Origin: Ampelomyces quisqualis
Lineage: Eukaryota; Ascomycota; Dothideomycetes; Pleosporales; Phaeosphaeriaceae
Direction of reading: 5' to 3'
Length of the DNA: 64,000 nt
Assembly (NCBI GenBank): GCA_018398575.1
Contig: JAGTXZ010000019.1
Location: 558,001-622,000, forward strand
Notes under the pieces: model-generated
What the model saw: the letters and a program-made list of their open reading frames with translations, nothing else
Databases searched by the model: none
Told to the model about the DNA's origin: nothing
Shown: positions 56,801 to 64,000 of the stretch, one piece after another
How the letters are laid out: every line of letters begins with the position of its first letter
Numbering within the stretch: the stretch's first letter is position 1
Translations under genes and position numbers: made by a program

Positions 56801-57136
56801 GTCGGGCGCGGCGAAGCAGCGACGCTCCAGCGCCGGCATGGCCGCCTTGACGACTTCGGCGAGCGAGTCCCAGAACTGCCACGCGAGGCCGAGCTCCTCG
56901 CGCATCTCGACGTTGCGGCGCGTCTCCTCGAGCGTGCGCTTGACCATGAAGTGCTCCAGCACGCGCATCGTGTCCTCGCGGATGTACCCCGGGTGGTGGA
57001 AGTGCACGCAGTAGGGCGCGAGGGCGAGGCGCAGGCGGGTGAGGTGCGGCCGCGCACTGTGCCCGGCCTGCCGCACGCTTTCCGTGTCGTCGAGGCTGCC
57101 CTCGGGCGCTTCGTCGAGCCTGTGTCCGCGCGGCAT
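53832..57136 (-). CDS. CTR86: Ataxin-10/Ctr86 homologue with HMG-box-like insert
   Basis: Exons on the complement: 56527-57136, 56070-56470, 55176-56023 and 53832-55122; all introns GT-AG, in phase, 1049 residues. The C-terminal part (EWRNLKKLAVLVLSSLVWKN, GGIEAVLNCCSYDEHNPYIR, EHAIMCLRFLMEGNKENQ) is the ataxin-10 homologue domain that identifies the family. The N-terminal half is helical and may form repeats. Residues about 290-358 (SPFLLYIGETGNQVKKAL, ECRRRWQTMGEEEKNKWNML, ARYRDQ) read like an HMG box and span an intron. Acidic loops follow (EDDDENDDEYDD). Start at the ATG at 57136 (MPRGHRLDEAPEG); the frame stays open further upstream without an ATG. Yeast Ctr86 is essential but poorly understood. 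Confidence 0.85.
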
Positions 57137-57830
57137 GCCACAGCCGCTTCGCCTGCCAAAGGGATGGGGAGGTCGAGCCCATGGCCGGCCACGACGGGCC
57201 AATTTTGCACCTGGGCCCCGCCCCCACCAATCTGCTCCAAGCGAGGCCGCCACGGCCGCCTCGTCACGCTTTCACGGGTCCGCATGCACGCGTCGAGTAG
57301 ATGGCGTTGCCGTATGAACTGACCTAGTTACATACAAGACGCTTCCGCTACTGTTGCCGTATGAACTGACCTAGTTACATACAAGACGCTTCCGCTACTG
57401 TTGCCGTATGAACTGACCTAGTTACATACAAGACGCTTCCGCCACTGTTGCCGAACTGGCCACAACTCGGCGTTCGACTCTCACTACTGCATCCACAGCA
57501 ATCGTTCAGCACCTGTGGTTGGATTGAATGCCAAGACTCTAGCCGTCTCTGGCTCTAGCGTCAAAGTCCTGTACACTCGTCAGTCAACACGGTTACGCTA
57601 TACGGTCGAGTGTTTTTCGTTGATGGGCTTCAGGCTGCTTGGTAGACTACGGGAATGTAGGGAGCAAGGACAGTCGAGGCACGCCGCTATCAAAGCGAGC
57701 CCCGTCAGCCGAGCCCCAGCTCTCCTCACTCTCGGAACCAATATAATGCGACGAGACACATGATGATGAATCTCTCGCGGGCATTGTTCCAGTCTCCTCT
57801 CTTCCACAACATCACCCCACAATCGCTTAC
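57137..57830. other. Upstream region of the CTR86 gene with minisatellite
   Basis: About 690 bp between the CTR86 start and the stop of the leftward URI gene. It contains the 47-bp tandem repeat listed separately; no gene is seen. Confidence 0.5.
57307..57452. repeat. 47-bp tandem repeat, three copies
   Basis: Three direct copies begin at 57307, 57354 and 57401, each opening with ttgccgtatgaactgaccta. A partial fourth (ttgcc) starts at 57448. Copies one and two are identical; copy three differs by one base near its end (gccactg for gctactg). It lies about 170 bp upstream of the CTR86 start codon. Such exact copies imply recent expansion. Confidence 0.9.
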
Positions 57831-59648
57831 CTACATACCATCTCCCCTCAGTCGAGCTGCCATGAACCTACTCACTTTCTTGCTTTTCCCGTCCCTCTCT
57901 TCCACTAGGGGCCCTTCTTCGTCCTCTTCCGAAGGCCCGAAGCCTCCCTGCTGTTGTATAAACCTATTCCGTGCCTTGTGATACTCGGTTTGAAGCTCCC
58001 CGTTCAGAAGAGCACCGTCAAATTCGTCGGGCGCGTGCGGCGCAGTGCTCGACGGGCCATGTTCAACAATCGTGCTTGCCAAAGTACGCCCAGTGGGCCC
58101 AGTAGGCACAACGCCGGGCTCGGGCATGCAAGGCGTGGGCAAAACGCTCAAGGGTCGACTCGTCGTAGGCCTGCTGCTTTTGAATCTCGACACTTTCGCA
58201 GGCCTAGCGGACGGAATAGCTTGCTCCACCCTGTCACCCGACCGCTCTGTAATCGTGTCGACCATGGTCAGTGCATGTTTCGTCGTGGTGTTGGCTGTCT
58301 CTGGTCGCGGGTGTGCAGGTTGTGCGCCATCGGAGACATCCAGAGCATCAGCGAAGCGTACACTCTTCTTGTTCGCCGCCGACTTCGCCGACTCAACTTT
58401 AACAGCCTCGACCGACTTGTTGAACTGCTCGTCCCCCCGAATGCGGAGCGTACGAATCTCGTCTACGTGCTCTTCAAGAGATTCGCTTGTGCCTTGCGGT
58501 CCAACATTCTCCAACATACGCGCACCGAGCCTTTTCTCCAATTCGAGCATCTGTTTACGGTATTCCTCAGTAATGACTGGCCTCGTGCTGCGACCATATT
58601 CATCTTCTTCCTCCTCGTCCTCAGTCTCTTCGCCATAATCATCCTCATCTTCCGAGAAATCCGCAGTCGGATGGTCGAGATCGAGCTCGGCGACGATCTG
58701 CCCAACTTCAGCCAGACCATACTGCAGCATCTCCCGTCGTAGTTCAGCATCTTCTGGGGACTCGCCTTGTGGTATTATAGGATACGAGGCGAGTTCGTTG
58801 TCATCTCCGTCGAGTTCAATGACCTTGGATCCACGGGGGAAGTTCATATCGGCGAGACCTTGATTGTAGCCATCTCGCTCCAATGCTGAACATGCTGGAA
58901 GAACTTCAGGCTTGGTGTCTTCGGCAAAAGACACAGTCTTTTTCGACGGTCCAGAGATTTCATCTGCGACTTGAGCTTTCGAATTGACTCGCTCCTTGAT
59001 CGAGGATATTCGTTCATTTGGTGAAGCTGTGGGCGTTGCCTTTGAGGGGGTATCTTGCGAAGTGTCTCTCTGCGTTTCCAGGGTGGGGGACTTTTGATTC
59101 TCCCTCTGAGCTTTCTGCAATGCAGCCTTCCTGAGAACTTCGACAATCTCAGCAGCGGCCTTGCCAGTCTGGTTGACGGAGCTGGCCACCTCGTTGCCCT
59201 GTTCATCAAGCTCTTCTTCAATATCCATCATCGGTAGGCCCTCCTCGTTCTCCACGCCGGGCTCCAGGAGGAGGTCGACACCGGCAAGCTTCTTCTCGGC
59301 AGCATCGAGCTGCCTTTCTATGGTGGCACTGTTCTGCTGGACATAGTCAATGCGTCTAGAGATGATATCAACGACTTGGTTAGCTGTGCGTTTCGTGGGC
59401 AGATCTTTGCCAAGCAGCTCTTCGACTTCCTTCGCATCAAGCATAGAGCTGTCTAGACCTCGCGCAATCTCGCGAATTTGCGTGGGCGAGGCGTCATCGA
59501 CGTTATTTATCTCGTCGGCGAGTTCTTGGTACTCGGACTCCCACGTCGACCAGTGCGCAAGGGCCTTGCGGAGCTGCTCGACACTGTCCTGGAGTTGTGC
59601 GCGACGCCGCTCGATGTTCTCCAGGGTTTCTTGCGTTGCCGCAGCCAT
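57831..59648 (-). CDS. BUD27: URI/Bud27-like prefoldin-family protein
   Basis: 605 residues, single exon, ATG at 59646-59648. The N-terminus (ETLENIERRRAQLQDSVEQL) and the following 130 residues form the paired helices of an alpha-type prefoldin. The middle is acidic (DFSEDEDDYGEETEDEEEE), followed by STRPVITEEYRKQMLELEKR. The C-terminal part carries short conserved boxes (KKVSRFMAARLRG, KVSRFKSSRP, KKSVRFADAL) typical of the fungal DUF3835 region. Bud27/URI acts in the cytosol in assembling RNA polymerases and in TOR-linked translation control. The gene is 354 bp from the divergent TFB3 start. Confidence 0.85.
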   Translation of the reverse strand: MAAATQETLENIERRRAQLQDSVEQLRKALAHWSTWESEYQELADEINNVDDASPTQIREIARGLDSSMLDAKEVEELLGKDLPTKRTANQVVDIISRRIDYVQQNSATIERQLDAAEKKLAGVDLLLEPGVENEEGLPMMDIEEELDEQGNEVASSVNQTGKAAAEIVEVLRKAALQKAQRENQKSPTLETQRDTSQDTPSKATPTASPNERISSIKERVNSKAQVADEISGPSKKTVSFAEDTKPEVLPACSALERDGYNQGLADMNFPRGSKVIELDGDDNELASYPIIPQGESPEDAELRREMLQYGLAEVGQIVAELDLDHPTADFSEDEDDYGEETEDEEEEDEYGRSTRPVITEEYRKQMLELEKRLGARMLENVGPQGTSESLEEHVDEIRTLRIRGDEQFNKSVEAVKVESAKSAANKKSVRFADALDVSDGAQPAHPRPETANTTTKHALTMVDTITERSGDRVEQAIPSARPAKVSRFKSSRPTTSRPLSVLPTPCMPEPGVVPTGPTGRTLASTIVEHGPSSTAPHAPDEFDGALLNGELQTEYHKARNRFIQQQGGFGPSEEDEEGPLVEERDGKSKKVSRFMAARLRGDGM

Positions 59649-60002
59649 GATGGAGCTACGCTGGAGTGGGTGGAAGGGGAGGGAAGTGAAGAGACGGAGT
59701 CCGACACAAAGCGAATATTCAAGACTTGGCGCGCTAGTTGAACAAGGGATGTCCGTGGAATGTCCCGACGATGTGTACGGAGTACTCCAGAGTTCATACG
59801 GCTATTAGGCTATGGGCTCAGCATCGATGTGAGGCCCACCATTTGCTTCACAGTCTCCCGACATGAGCTTCTTGTGGACTCACTCTTCCTGATCACGCCT
59901 GCGGCACAGCTTGCCGCTATCACAAGGCCTCTGCTTAGTCATCGAGCCATCCAAAGCTCAACCTTCAAGCAACATCTCCCTCTCTTCCGCGTCGCCGCCG
60001 CC
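59649..60002. promoter_or_regulatory. Divergent promoter region, URI / TFB3
   Basis: 354 bp between outward-facing starts. The TFB3 frame is open from 59760 but the better start is at 60003, so this is leader and promoter for both genes. Confidence 0.55.
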
Positions 60003-61022
60003 ATGTCGAAGCAACTCAAAAACGCCAATGGCGCTTCCACCCAGCGTCTCGCCGAAGATGGCGGTGCGTCTCCTCTCTCCAGGTCGCTCCACGGCTTGTC
60101 TTTGCAGCAGCCGTCGCGCCCCAAAGCCCTCGCTGACTCTTCCTCAGACATTTGCCCCGTCTGCAAATCGTCGCGCTACCTCAACCCCAACATGCAGTTC
60201 AAGGTCAACCCAGAATGCTACCACAAGATGTGCGAGTCGTGTGTGGACCGCATATTCAGTCACGGGCCTGCGCCGTGTCCCATTGCGGGCTGCGCAAGGA
60301 CGCTGAGGAAGGCCAAGTTCCGCAAGCAGACTTTCGAGGATCTCAAGGTTGAGCGTGAAGTAGACATACGAAGACGCGTAGCAAATGCGATGCACAAGAA
60401 GGAAGACGACTTCGAGACGCTCAAGGACTACAATGACTACCTCGAGCAGGTCGAAGAAATTACATGGAACCTGATCCTCAACGTCGAAGTTGAGGCGACC
60501 GAAAGCCGACTGCGCCGATGGGAGGAACACCAGAAGGCAGAGCTCAACCCCAATGCCATCAGACGCGACTTCGAGCCGTCTGTCCCCACAGATCATGTCG
60601 TGCTCAAGAAGGGCGCCACGCAACGCAAGGGTGCACCAGGAAACTCTTCACGGGCGGCCGCAAGCGATTTGACCGACGACATTGGGTTCAGCTTCCACGG
60701 GTTGAAAAAGCGCATTGCTCCGCCACCAGAAGCACCCTTTGATCCGTTTGGCGGCTGGAGCATAGCTCCGCAATACTACATTCTGCAGGATGACTACGAT
60801 GTCGACTGGCTCACCAAGCAAAAGAACGATGTGAGCCACTTGGTGGGAGGCTACGACATGCGGGATTTTTACAACAGGTCATTGCGAGAAGCCTTTGGTG
60901 GGTTTGGAGTGTTCATCGAGGAAGAGATCAATGCAAGAGGCGTACCCTCAATGGACGCCGGTGTAGGCACGCAGCGAGCTGTGGCAGCGGCCAAGGATGT
61001 GAATATGGACGATGTGTTTTGA
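60003..61022 (+). CDS. TFB3: TFIIH subunit Tfb3 (MAT1 homologue)
   Basis: Assembly factor of the CDK-activating kinase within TFIIH. 339 residues from the ATG at 60003 (MSKQLKNANGAS); the frame is open back to 59760, but that part reads as leader. A RING finger starts at about residue 51: CPVCKSSRYLNPNMQF, then CYHKMCESCVDRIF and CPIAGCARTLRKAKF, a C3HC4 pattern. LRKAKFRKQTFEDLKVEREV and DIRRRVANAMHKKEDDFETL are the hallmark MAT1 helical segment. The C-terminal part (GGYDMRDFYNRSLREAFGG) is the region that binds cyclin H and Cdk7. The length matches yeast Tfb3 (321). Confidence 0.95.
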   Translation: MSKQLKNANGASTQRLAEDGGASPLSRSLHGLSLQQPSRPKALADSSSDICPVCKSSRYLNPNMQFKVNPECYHKMCESCVDRIFSHGPAPCPIAGCARTLRKAKFRKQTFEDLKVEREVDIRRRVANAMHKKEDDFETLKDYNDYLEQVEEITWNLILNVEVEATESRLRRWEEHQKAELNPNAIRRDFEPSVPTDHVVLKKGATQRKGAPGNSSRAAASDLTDDIGFSFHGLKKRIAPPPEAPFDPFGGWSIAPQYYILQDDYDVDWLTKQKNDVSHLVGGYDMRDFYNRSLREAFGGFGVFIEEEINARGVPSMDAGVGTQRAVAAAKDVNMDDVF

Positions 61023-61107
61023 TGATACCCGGCACGAAGTAGCCACATTGGGCGGCGTTATTTATGTACGTTATATCGATGTTTGGACAAAGTGGACATG
61101 AGCTCGT

Positions 61108-61873
61108 CTACACCCTCCGTTCCAGGCTCCTTCTTTCGGCCTGCCCAGCAGCGCCATGGTAGCCAATATCCTCACCGTACGCAAACTGCTCTTCGGGCAA
61201 GGAATACCCTTCGCCGCCACGCCCCTGTTGCCTGCTTGCGCTAGCATTCGGGTTGCTCTCGAGAACATGTGACCACGCAGCTTTCCCATCACCCGCAACC
61301 ATGCCAATTGCTTGAAACTTTCCCCGCACGAGCGCCTGCCGCTGAACATGGGCATCCAGTATTAGAGCCAGTATAGTCGACAATAGGCCAAATAGGCTGA
61401 AGCTGAATAGAGCCTTGTAAAACCTACACACGGAAACACCGACTTCATCGTCCCAATTGTCCTCGTTGCATACATGCGACAGCGTGCCGGAAGACCACCA
61501 GCTCAGCAGACTGAATGCCACGGCCCACAACAGCGCGAGCCCTGAATTCATTACCATGTTCAGCGTAGGTTTGAGGCCGTGGCAGCAGTGTAATACGATT
61601 GATATTGCTAGTGAGACGAGTGTGAGGAGAGCAACGGCCATGAGCTGTGATGATTAGCATGAGAACTGCCGAGGTGGGTGGGCTGAATGTTGCAAAAAGA
61701 CGTACGAGAATGAAGGTCCAAGGCAACTTGATATTGTCCTGGGCTAGTGCTGAGAGGAAGTAGAACATTACGCTGGTTACGACTGTCGAAGAGAGGACTT
61801 GTACGCTCCGAAGTATATGAAATGGGAGGCGTGGGTAATGTGTGGGTTTCACACGATCGCAGCGGGAAGCCAT
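61108..61873 (-). CDS. MARVEL-domain membrane protein
   Basis: Exons 61706-61873 and 61108-61644 on the complement give 234 residues; the intron joins KLPWTFIL to LMAVALLTLVSLAIS in phase 0. Four membrane spans fit the MARVEL pattern: ILRSVQVLSSTVVTSVMFYF, LMAVALLTLVSLAISIVLHC, LALLWAVAFSLLSWW and FSLFGLLSTILALILDA. An extracytosolic loop carries two Cys (HVCNEDNWDDEVGVSVCRF). The hydrophilic C-terminal tail of about 80 residues is typical of fungal members related to Nce102/Fhn1, which organise plasma-membrane domains. Specific function is not known. Its stop faces that of TFB3, 85 bp away. Confidence 0.82.
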
Positions 61874-62558
61874 GGCTGGGTTTCGAGGGCGTTGCCCGCC
61901 GAGTCGCGAACTGAGCGACTCTCGATGGACAGGGCAGTAGCCGAGAGGCGTTGCAAAGGCGTGCTCTTATGTGGTGTTGAGGTTTGCAAGGAGTGGTGTT
62001 GAAGTCTGAGAGGTAGCTGAGCCGGGGGGGCTCAGCTCCGACGGCTCTTCATCGACTTCTCAGCCCTTCCTTCGTGCCACGGTGTTGTGCAACTCGACAT
62101 CTAGTGCGCTAACGCGTCTCGCAGGGGTATTTCCTGTAGGTATCCATTTGCTCTACCAGGGACCATGACGTGTGCAAGCTCCGCGAGTTTCAGGCACGCC
62201 GATTCGCTGAGCGTTCATAGCTTACCAAGATGCCGCCTGAGTAATGTATGGATCGGCAGATGCGACCGTCACTCGTCACGTAGGCCCGAGCCGGATGATG
62301 CACTTGCTTATGAAATCATCCCGACCGACGTGCTTATTGCTACGGCCTTTCTGCTGCGCGGCCGAAAGGAAGCATGTTTTAACTAGGGCTACCGACTTCA
62401 GGTAGTCGCCGCGACATGAGACGATGAGACGCATGTAGGCTTCAACCGTGAGCTACTGACTTCTTGAGGTACGGCTAGATACTTGAGTGAGCTTCTTGGA
62501 CTATCGAGACACACCTAGAGCACAGGAACCTAGCAAGATTCATAGTTACACCGCAAAC
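61874..62558. other. Divergent intergenic region, nothing seen
   Basis: About 690 bp between the MARVEL gene and the right-edge gene. Forward frames of under 75 codons only. Confidence 0.5.
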
Positions 62559-64000
62559 ATGGCTTTTTCAATGGCAATGCCATGGAATGCGGGCGAAGAA
62601 AGGATGCACAACCTCCTCCGAGTTCCGCCACAAGATAACCCTACTTCGGCCATGCTCACGCCTCAGGCAGGATATATGCTTCAATATGGGCCACTCCTTG
62701 CTCTTGGTACACTCGACTCTCATTCTCGTCCGTGGACCACACTTTGGGGCGGTTCTCCAGGATTCTCTCAACCCTTAGGTGGAGGACTCGTTGGTATACG
62801 TACGCTTGTTGATTCGACGCAAGACGCTGTGGTGAAAGCTCTCATGGGTGATACCGTCGATGGCGAGATGTCGGAACCTAAAGACGGGGGCAATATGCTT
62901 GCGGGCCTCGCGATAGACCTGATGACGAGGAAGAGGGTCAAGATTGCCGGCAAGATGATTGCAGGAACCGTGCAAGAGATTGACGCCGAGTTCGAAGAAG
63001 ACGGCGGTAGCAAATTCACGACGAAGCAGAAGCAGATACAGCTGGTGACTAAGATCGAACAGAGTCTTGGAAACTGTCCCAAGTATCTCAATCAATACAA
63101 ACTTCGACCTGCGAAGATCGAATCCGTCTTGCTCTCCGCAAGCCCTAGTCTGACGGAAGAAGGCAAGAATCTCATCGGAAGATCAGACATGTTCTTTCTT
63201 ACTACAAGCACCAGGCAGGATATGGACGTTAACCATCGAGGAGGTCCTCCAGGATTTGTGCGCATAATCTCCCGAGATCAATTCGTCTACCCAGAATATT
63301 CTGGTAACCGGCTTTACCAATCCCTCGGCAACCTTCAGCTAAATCCCAAAATTGGTGTGACCTTTCCAGACTACGAGACGGGCGATGTACTCTATACCAC
63401 AGGCACAGCAGTGATTCTCGTAGGTGCAGATGCGGCAAGTCTATTACCAGGCAGCAAACTGGCTGTCAGAATCACCACTGTAGAAACGCGCCTTGTTCGA
63501 CGGGGCCTCCCCTTTCGCGGAGTCAGACATACCCCCAGTCCATATAACCCACGCGTGCGACCGCTCGCCACAGAAGGAAACATGAAATCGAGTGTCTTCT
63601 CTGCGACGAAGCCAATTTTTGTTACGCTTGTCAAGAAGAAAGTCATCAGCCCAACAATCGCACGCTTTACTTTCGCTGTACCTTCGCGTTTTGCATATAC
63701 GGCTGGGCAGTGGGTTGCTCTAGACTTCAAAGACGAGCTGGACATTGGTTACGAACACATGCGTGACGATGATCCCACAAGTTTGAATGACGACTTTGTG
63801 CGCACTTTCACCATATCGTCCGTTCCAAAATCCAATGGACAGGATGAGTTCGACATCACGATGAAGAACGTCGGGCCCGTGACTAAGTTCCTATACAAGC
63901 AGAACGAGCGCGCTGGTTTCGAAGTTGCTTTATTGGGTGTAGGGGGCAAATTCGAGATCAGGCAGCAGGATCAGGAAACGATTACGCCGTTCATCGCTGG
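62559..64000 (+). CDS. PNPOx-like / ferredoxin-reductase-like fusion, partial
   Basis: Open from the ATG at 62559 to the window edge (480 complete codons), so 3' truncated. The N-terminal half (MLTPQAGYMLQYGPLLALGT, SRPWTTLWGGSPGFSQ, MFFLTTSTRQDMDVNHRGGP, FPDYETGDVLYTTG, AAVILVGADAA-like) is an FMN-binding split-barrel of the pyridoxamine-phosphate-oxidase-like type. From about residue 350 a ferredoxin-reductase-type FAD domain begins (RFAYTAGQWVALDFKD, VRTFTISSVP). Fungal proteins of this layout often continue into NAD-binding and 2Fe-2S domains, which would lie beyond 64000. Likely an oxidoreductase; the substrate is unknown. No intron is needed in this part. Confidence 0.85.
   Translation, partial: MAFSMAMPWNAGEERMHNLLRVPPQDNPTSAMLTPQAGYMLQYGPLLALGTLDSHSRPWTTLWGGSPGFSQPLGGGLVGIRTLVDSTQDAVVKALMGDTVDGEMSEPKDGGNMLAGLAIDLMTRKRVKIAGKMIAGTVQEIDAEFEEDGGSKFTTKQKQIQLVTKIEQSLGNCPKYLNQYKLRPAKIESVLLSASPSLTEEGKNLIGRSDMFFLTTSTRQDMDVNHRGGPPGFVRIISRDQFVYPEYSGNRLYQSLGNLQLNPKIGVTFPDYETGDVLYTTGTAVILVGADAASLLPGSKLAVRITTVETRLVRRGLPFRGVRHTPSPYNPRVRPLATEGNMKSSVFSATKPIFVTLVKKKVISPTIARFTFAVPSRFAYTAGQWVALDFKDELDIGYEHMRDDDPTSLNDDFVRTFTISSVPKSNGQDEFDITMKNVGPVTKFLYKQNERAGFEVALLGVGGKFEIRQQDQETITPFIA

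Noticed and set aside
56523..57230. Long Arg/Ala-rich reverse frame over CTR86 exon 1
   Set aside because: It is the alternative-frame shadow of a GC-rich exon; composition is dominated by R, A, G and P with no domain.
57954..58742. 262-codon forward frame opposite the URI gene
   Set aside because: It is fully antisense to the single-exon URI reading frame, which has clear prefoldin-like and DUF3835-like features.

Overview
The window is nuclear DNA of a filamentous ascomycete (Pezizomycotina, most likely a dothideomycete). The evidence is protein-coding genes on both strands, each split by short GT-AG introns (mostly 46-110 nt) with CTAAC/CTGAC-like branch sites, plus gene families typical of moulds: cell-wall alpha-1,3-glucan synthase, a rhodopsin-domain integral membrane protein, DUF4267 and a MARVEL protein. 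I saw no transposon, rRNA, tRNA or CRISPR array. Splice sites were read by eye; most models were checked by exon phase and total length divisible by three.

Layout. 1-5000: an RRM protein, then a gene-poor stretch of about 3.6 kb. 5-12 kb: a complete five-exon alpha-1,3-glucan synthase. 12-19 kb: a DUF4267 membrane protein, an alpha/beta hydrolase, an F-box-like protein, an unrecognised two-exon gene and a small mitochondrial-type protein. 19.5-28 kb is a metabolic block: FMP52-like protein, D-3-phosphoglycerate dehydrogenase, two-domain glyoxalase I, a roadblock-like protein and argininosuccinate synthase. 28-34 kb: a Doa4/USP8-type deubiquitinase and the ESCRT-0 subunit Vps27, head to head across 242 bp. 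35-40 kb: a DXD glycosyltransferase, an alpha/beta hydrolase-like protein and an unrecognised three-exon gene. 40.5-44.3 kb: a tandem pair (perhaps trio) of charged coiled-coil proteins. 44.8-49 kb: a dynamin-family GTPase and TIM17. 50-53.7 kb: a rhodopsin-domain protein and a small hypothetical gene. 53.8-62 kb: an ataxin-10/CTR86 homologue with an HMG-box-like insert, a URI/Bud27 prefoldin-like protein head to head with TFIIH subunit Tfb3, and a MARVEL protein. The window ends inside a PNPOx-like/ferredoxin-reductase-like fusion gene.

How genes may work together. The deubiquitinase/Vps27 pair shares one promoter region and both families act on ubiquitinated endosomal cargo. URI/Bud27 and Tfb3 are also divergent and both families serve RNA polymerase II. 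Argininosuccinate synthase carries a perfect 18-bp inverted repeat and a TGAGTCA motif in its first intron, suggesting cross-pathway (Gcn4/Cpc1) control. No wholly new system stands out with certainty. The best candidates for new biology are the intronic palindrome, the HMG-box-like domain inside the ataxin-10 homologue, the GC-AG intron in VPS27 and the tandem coiled-coil family.
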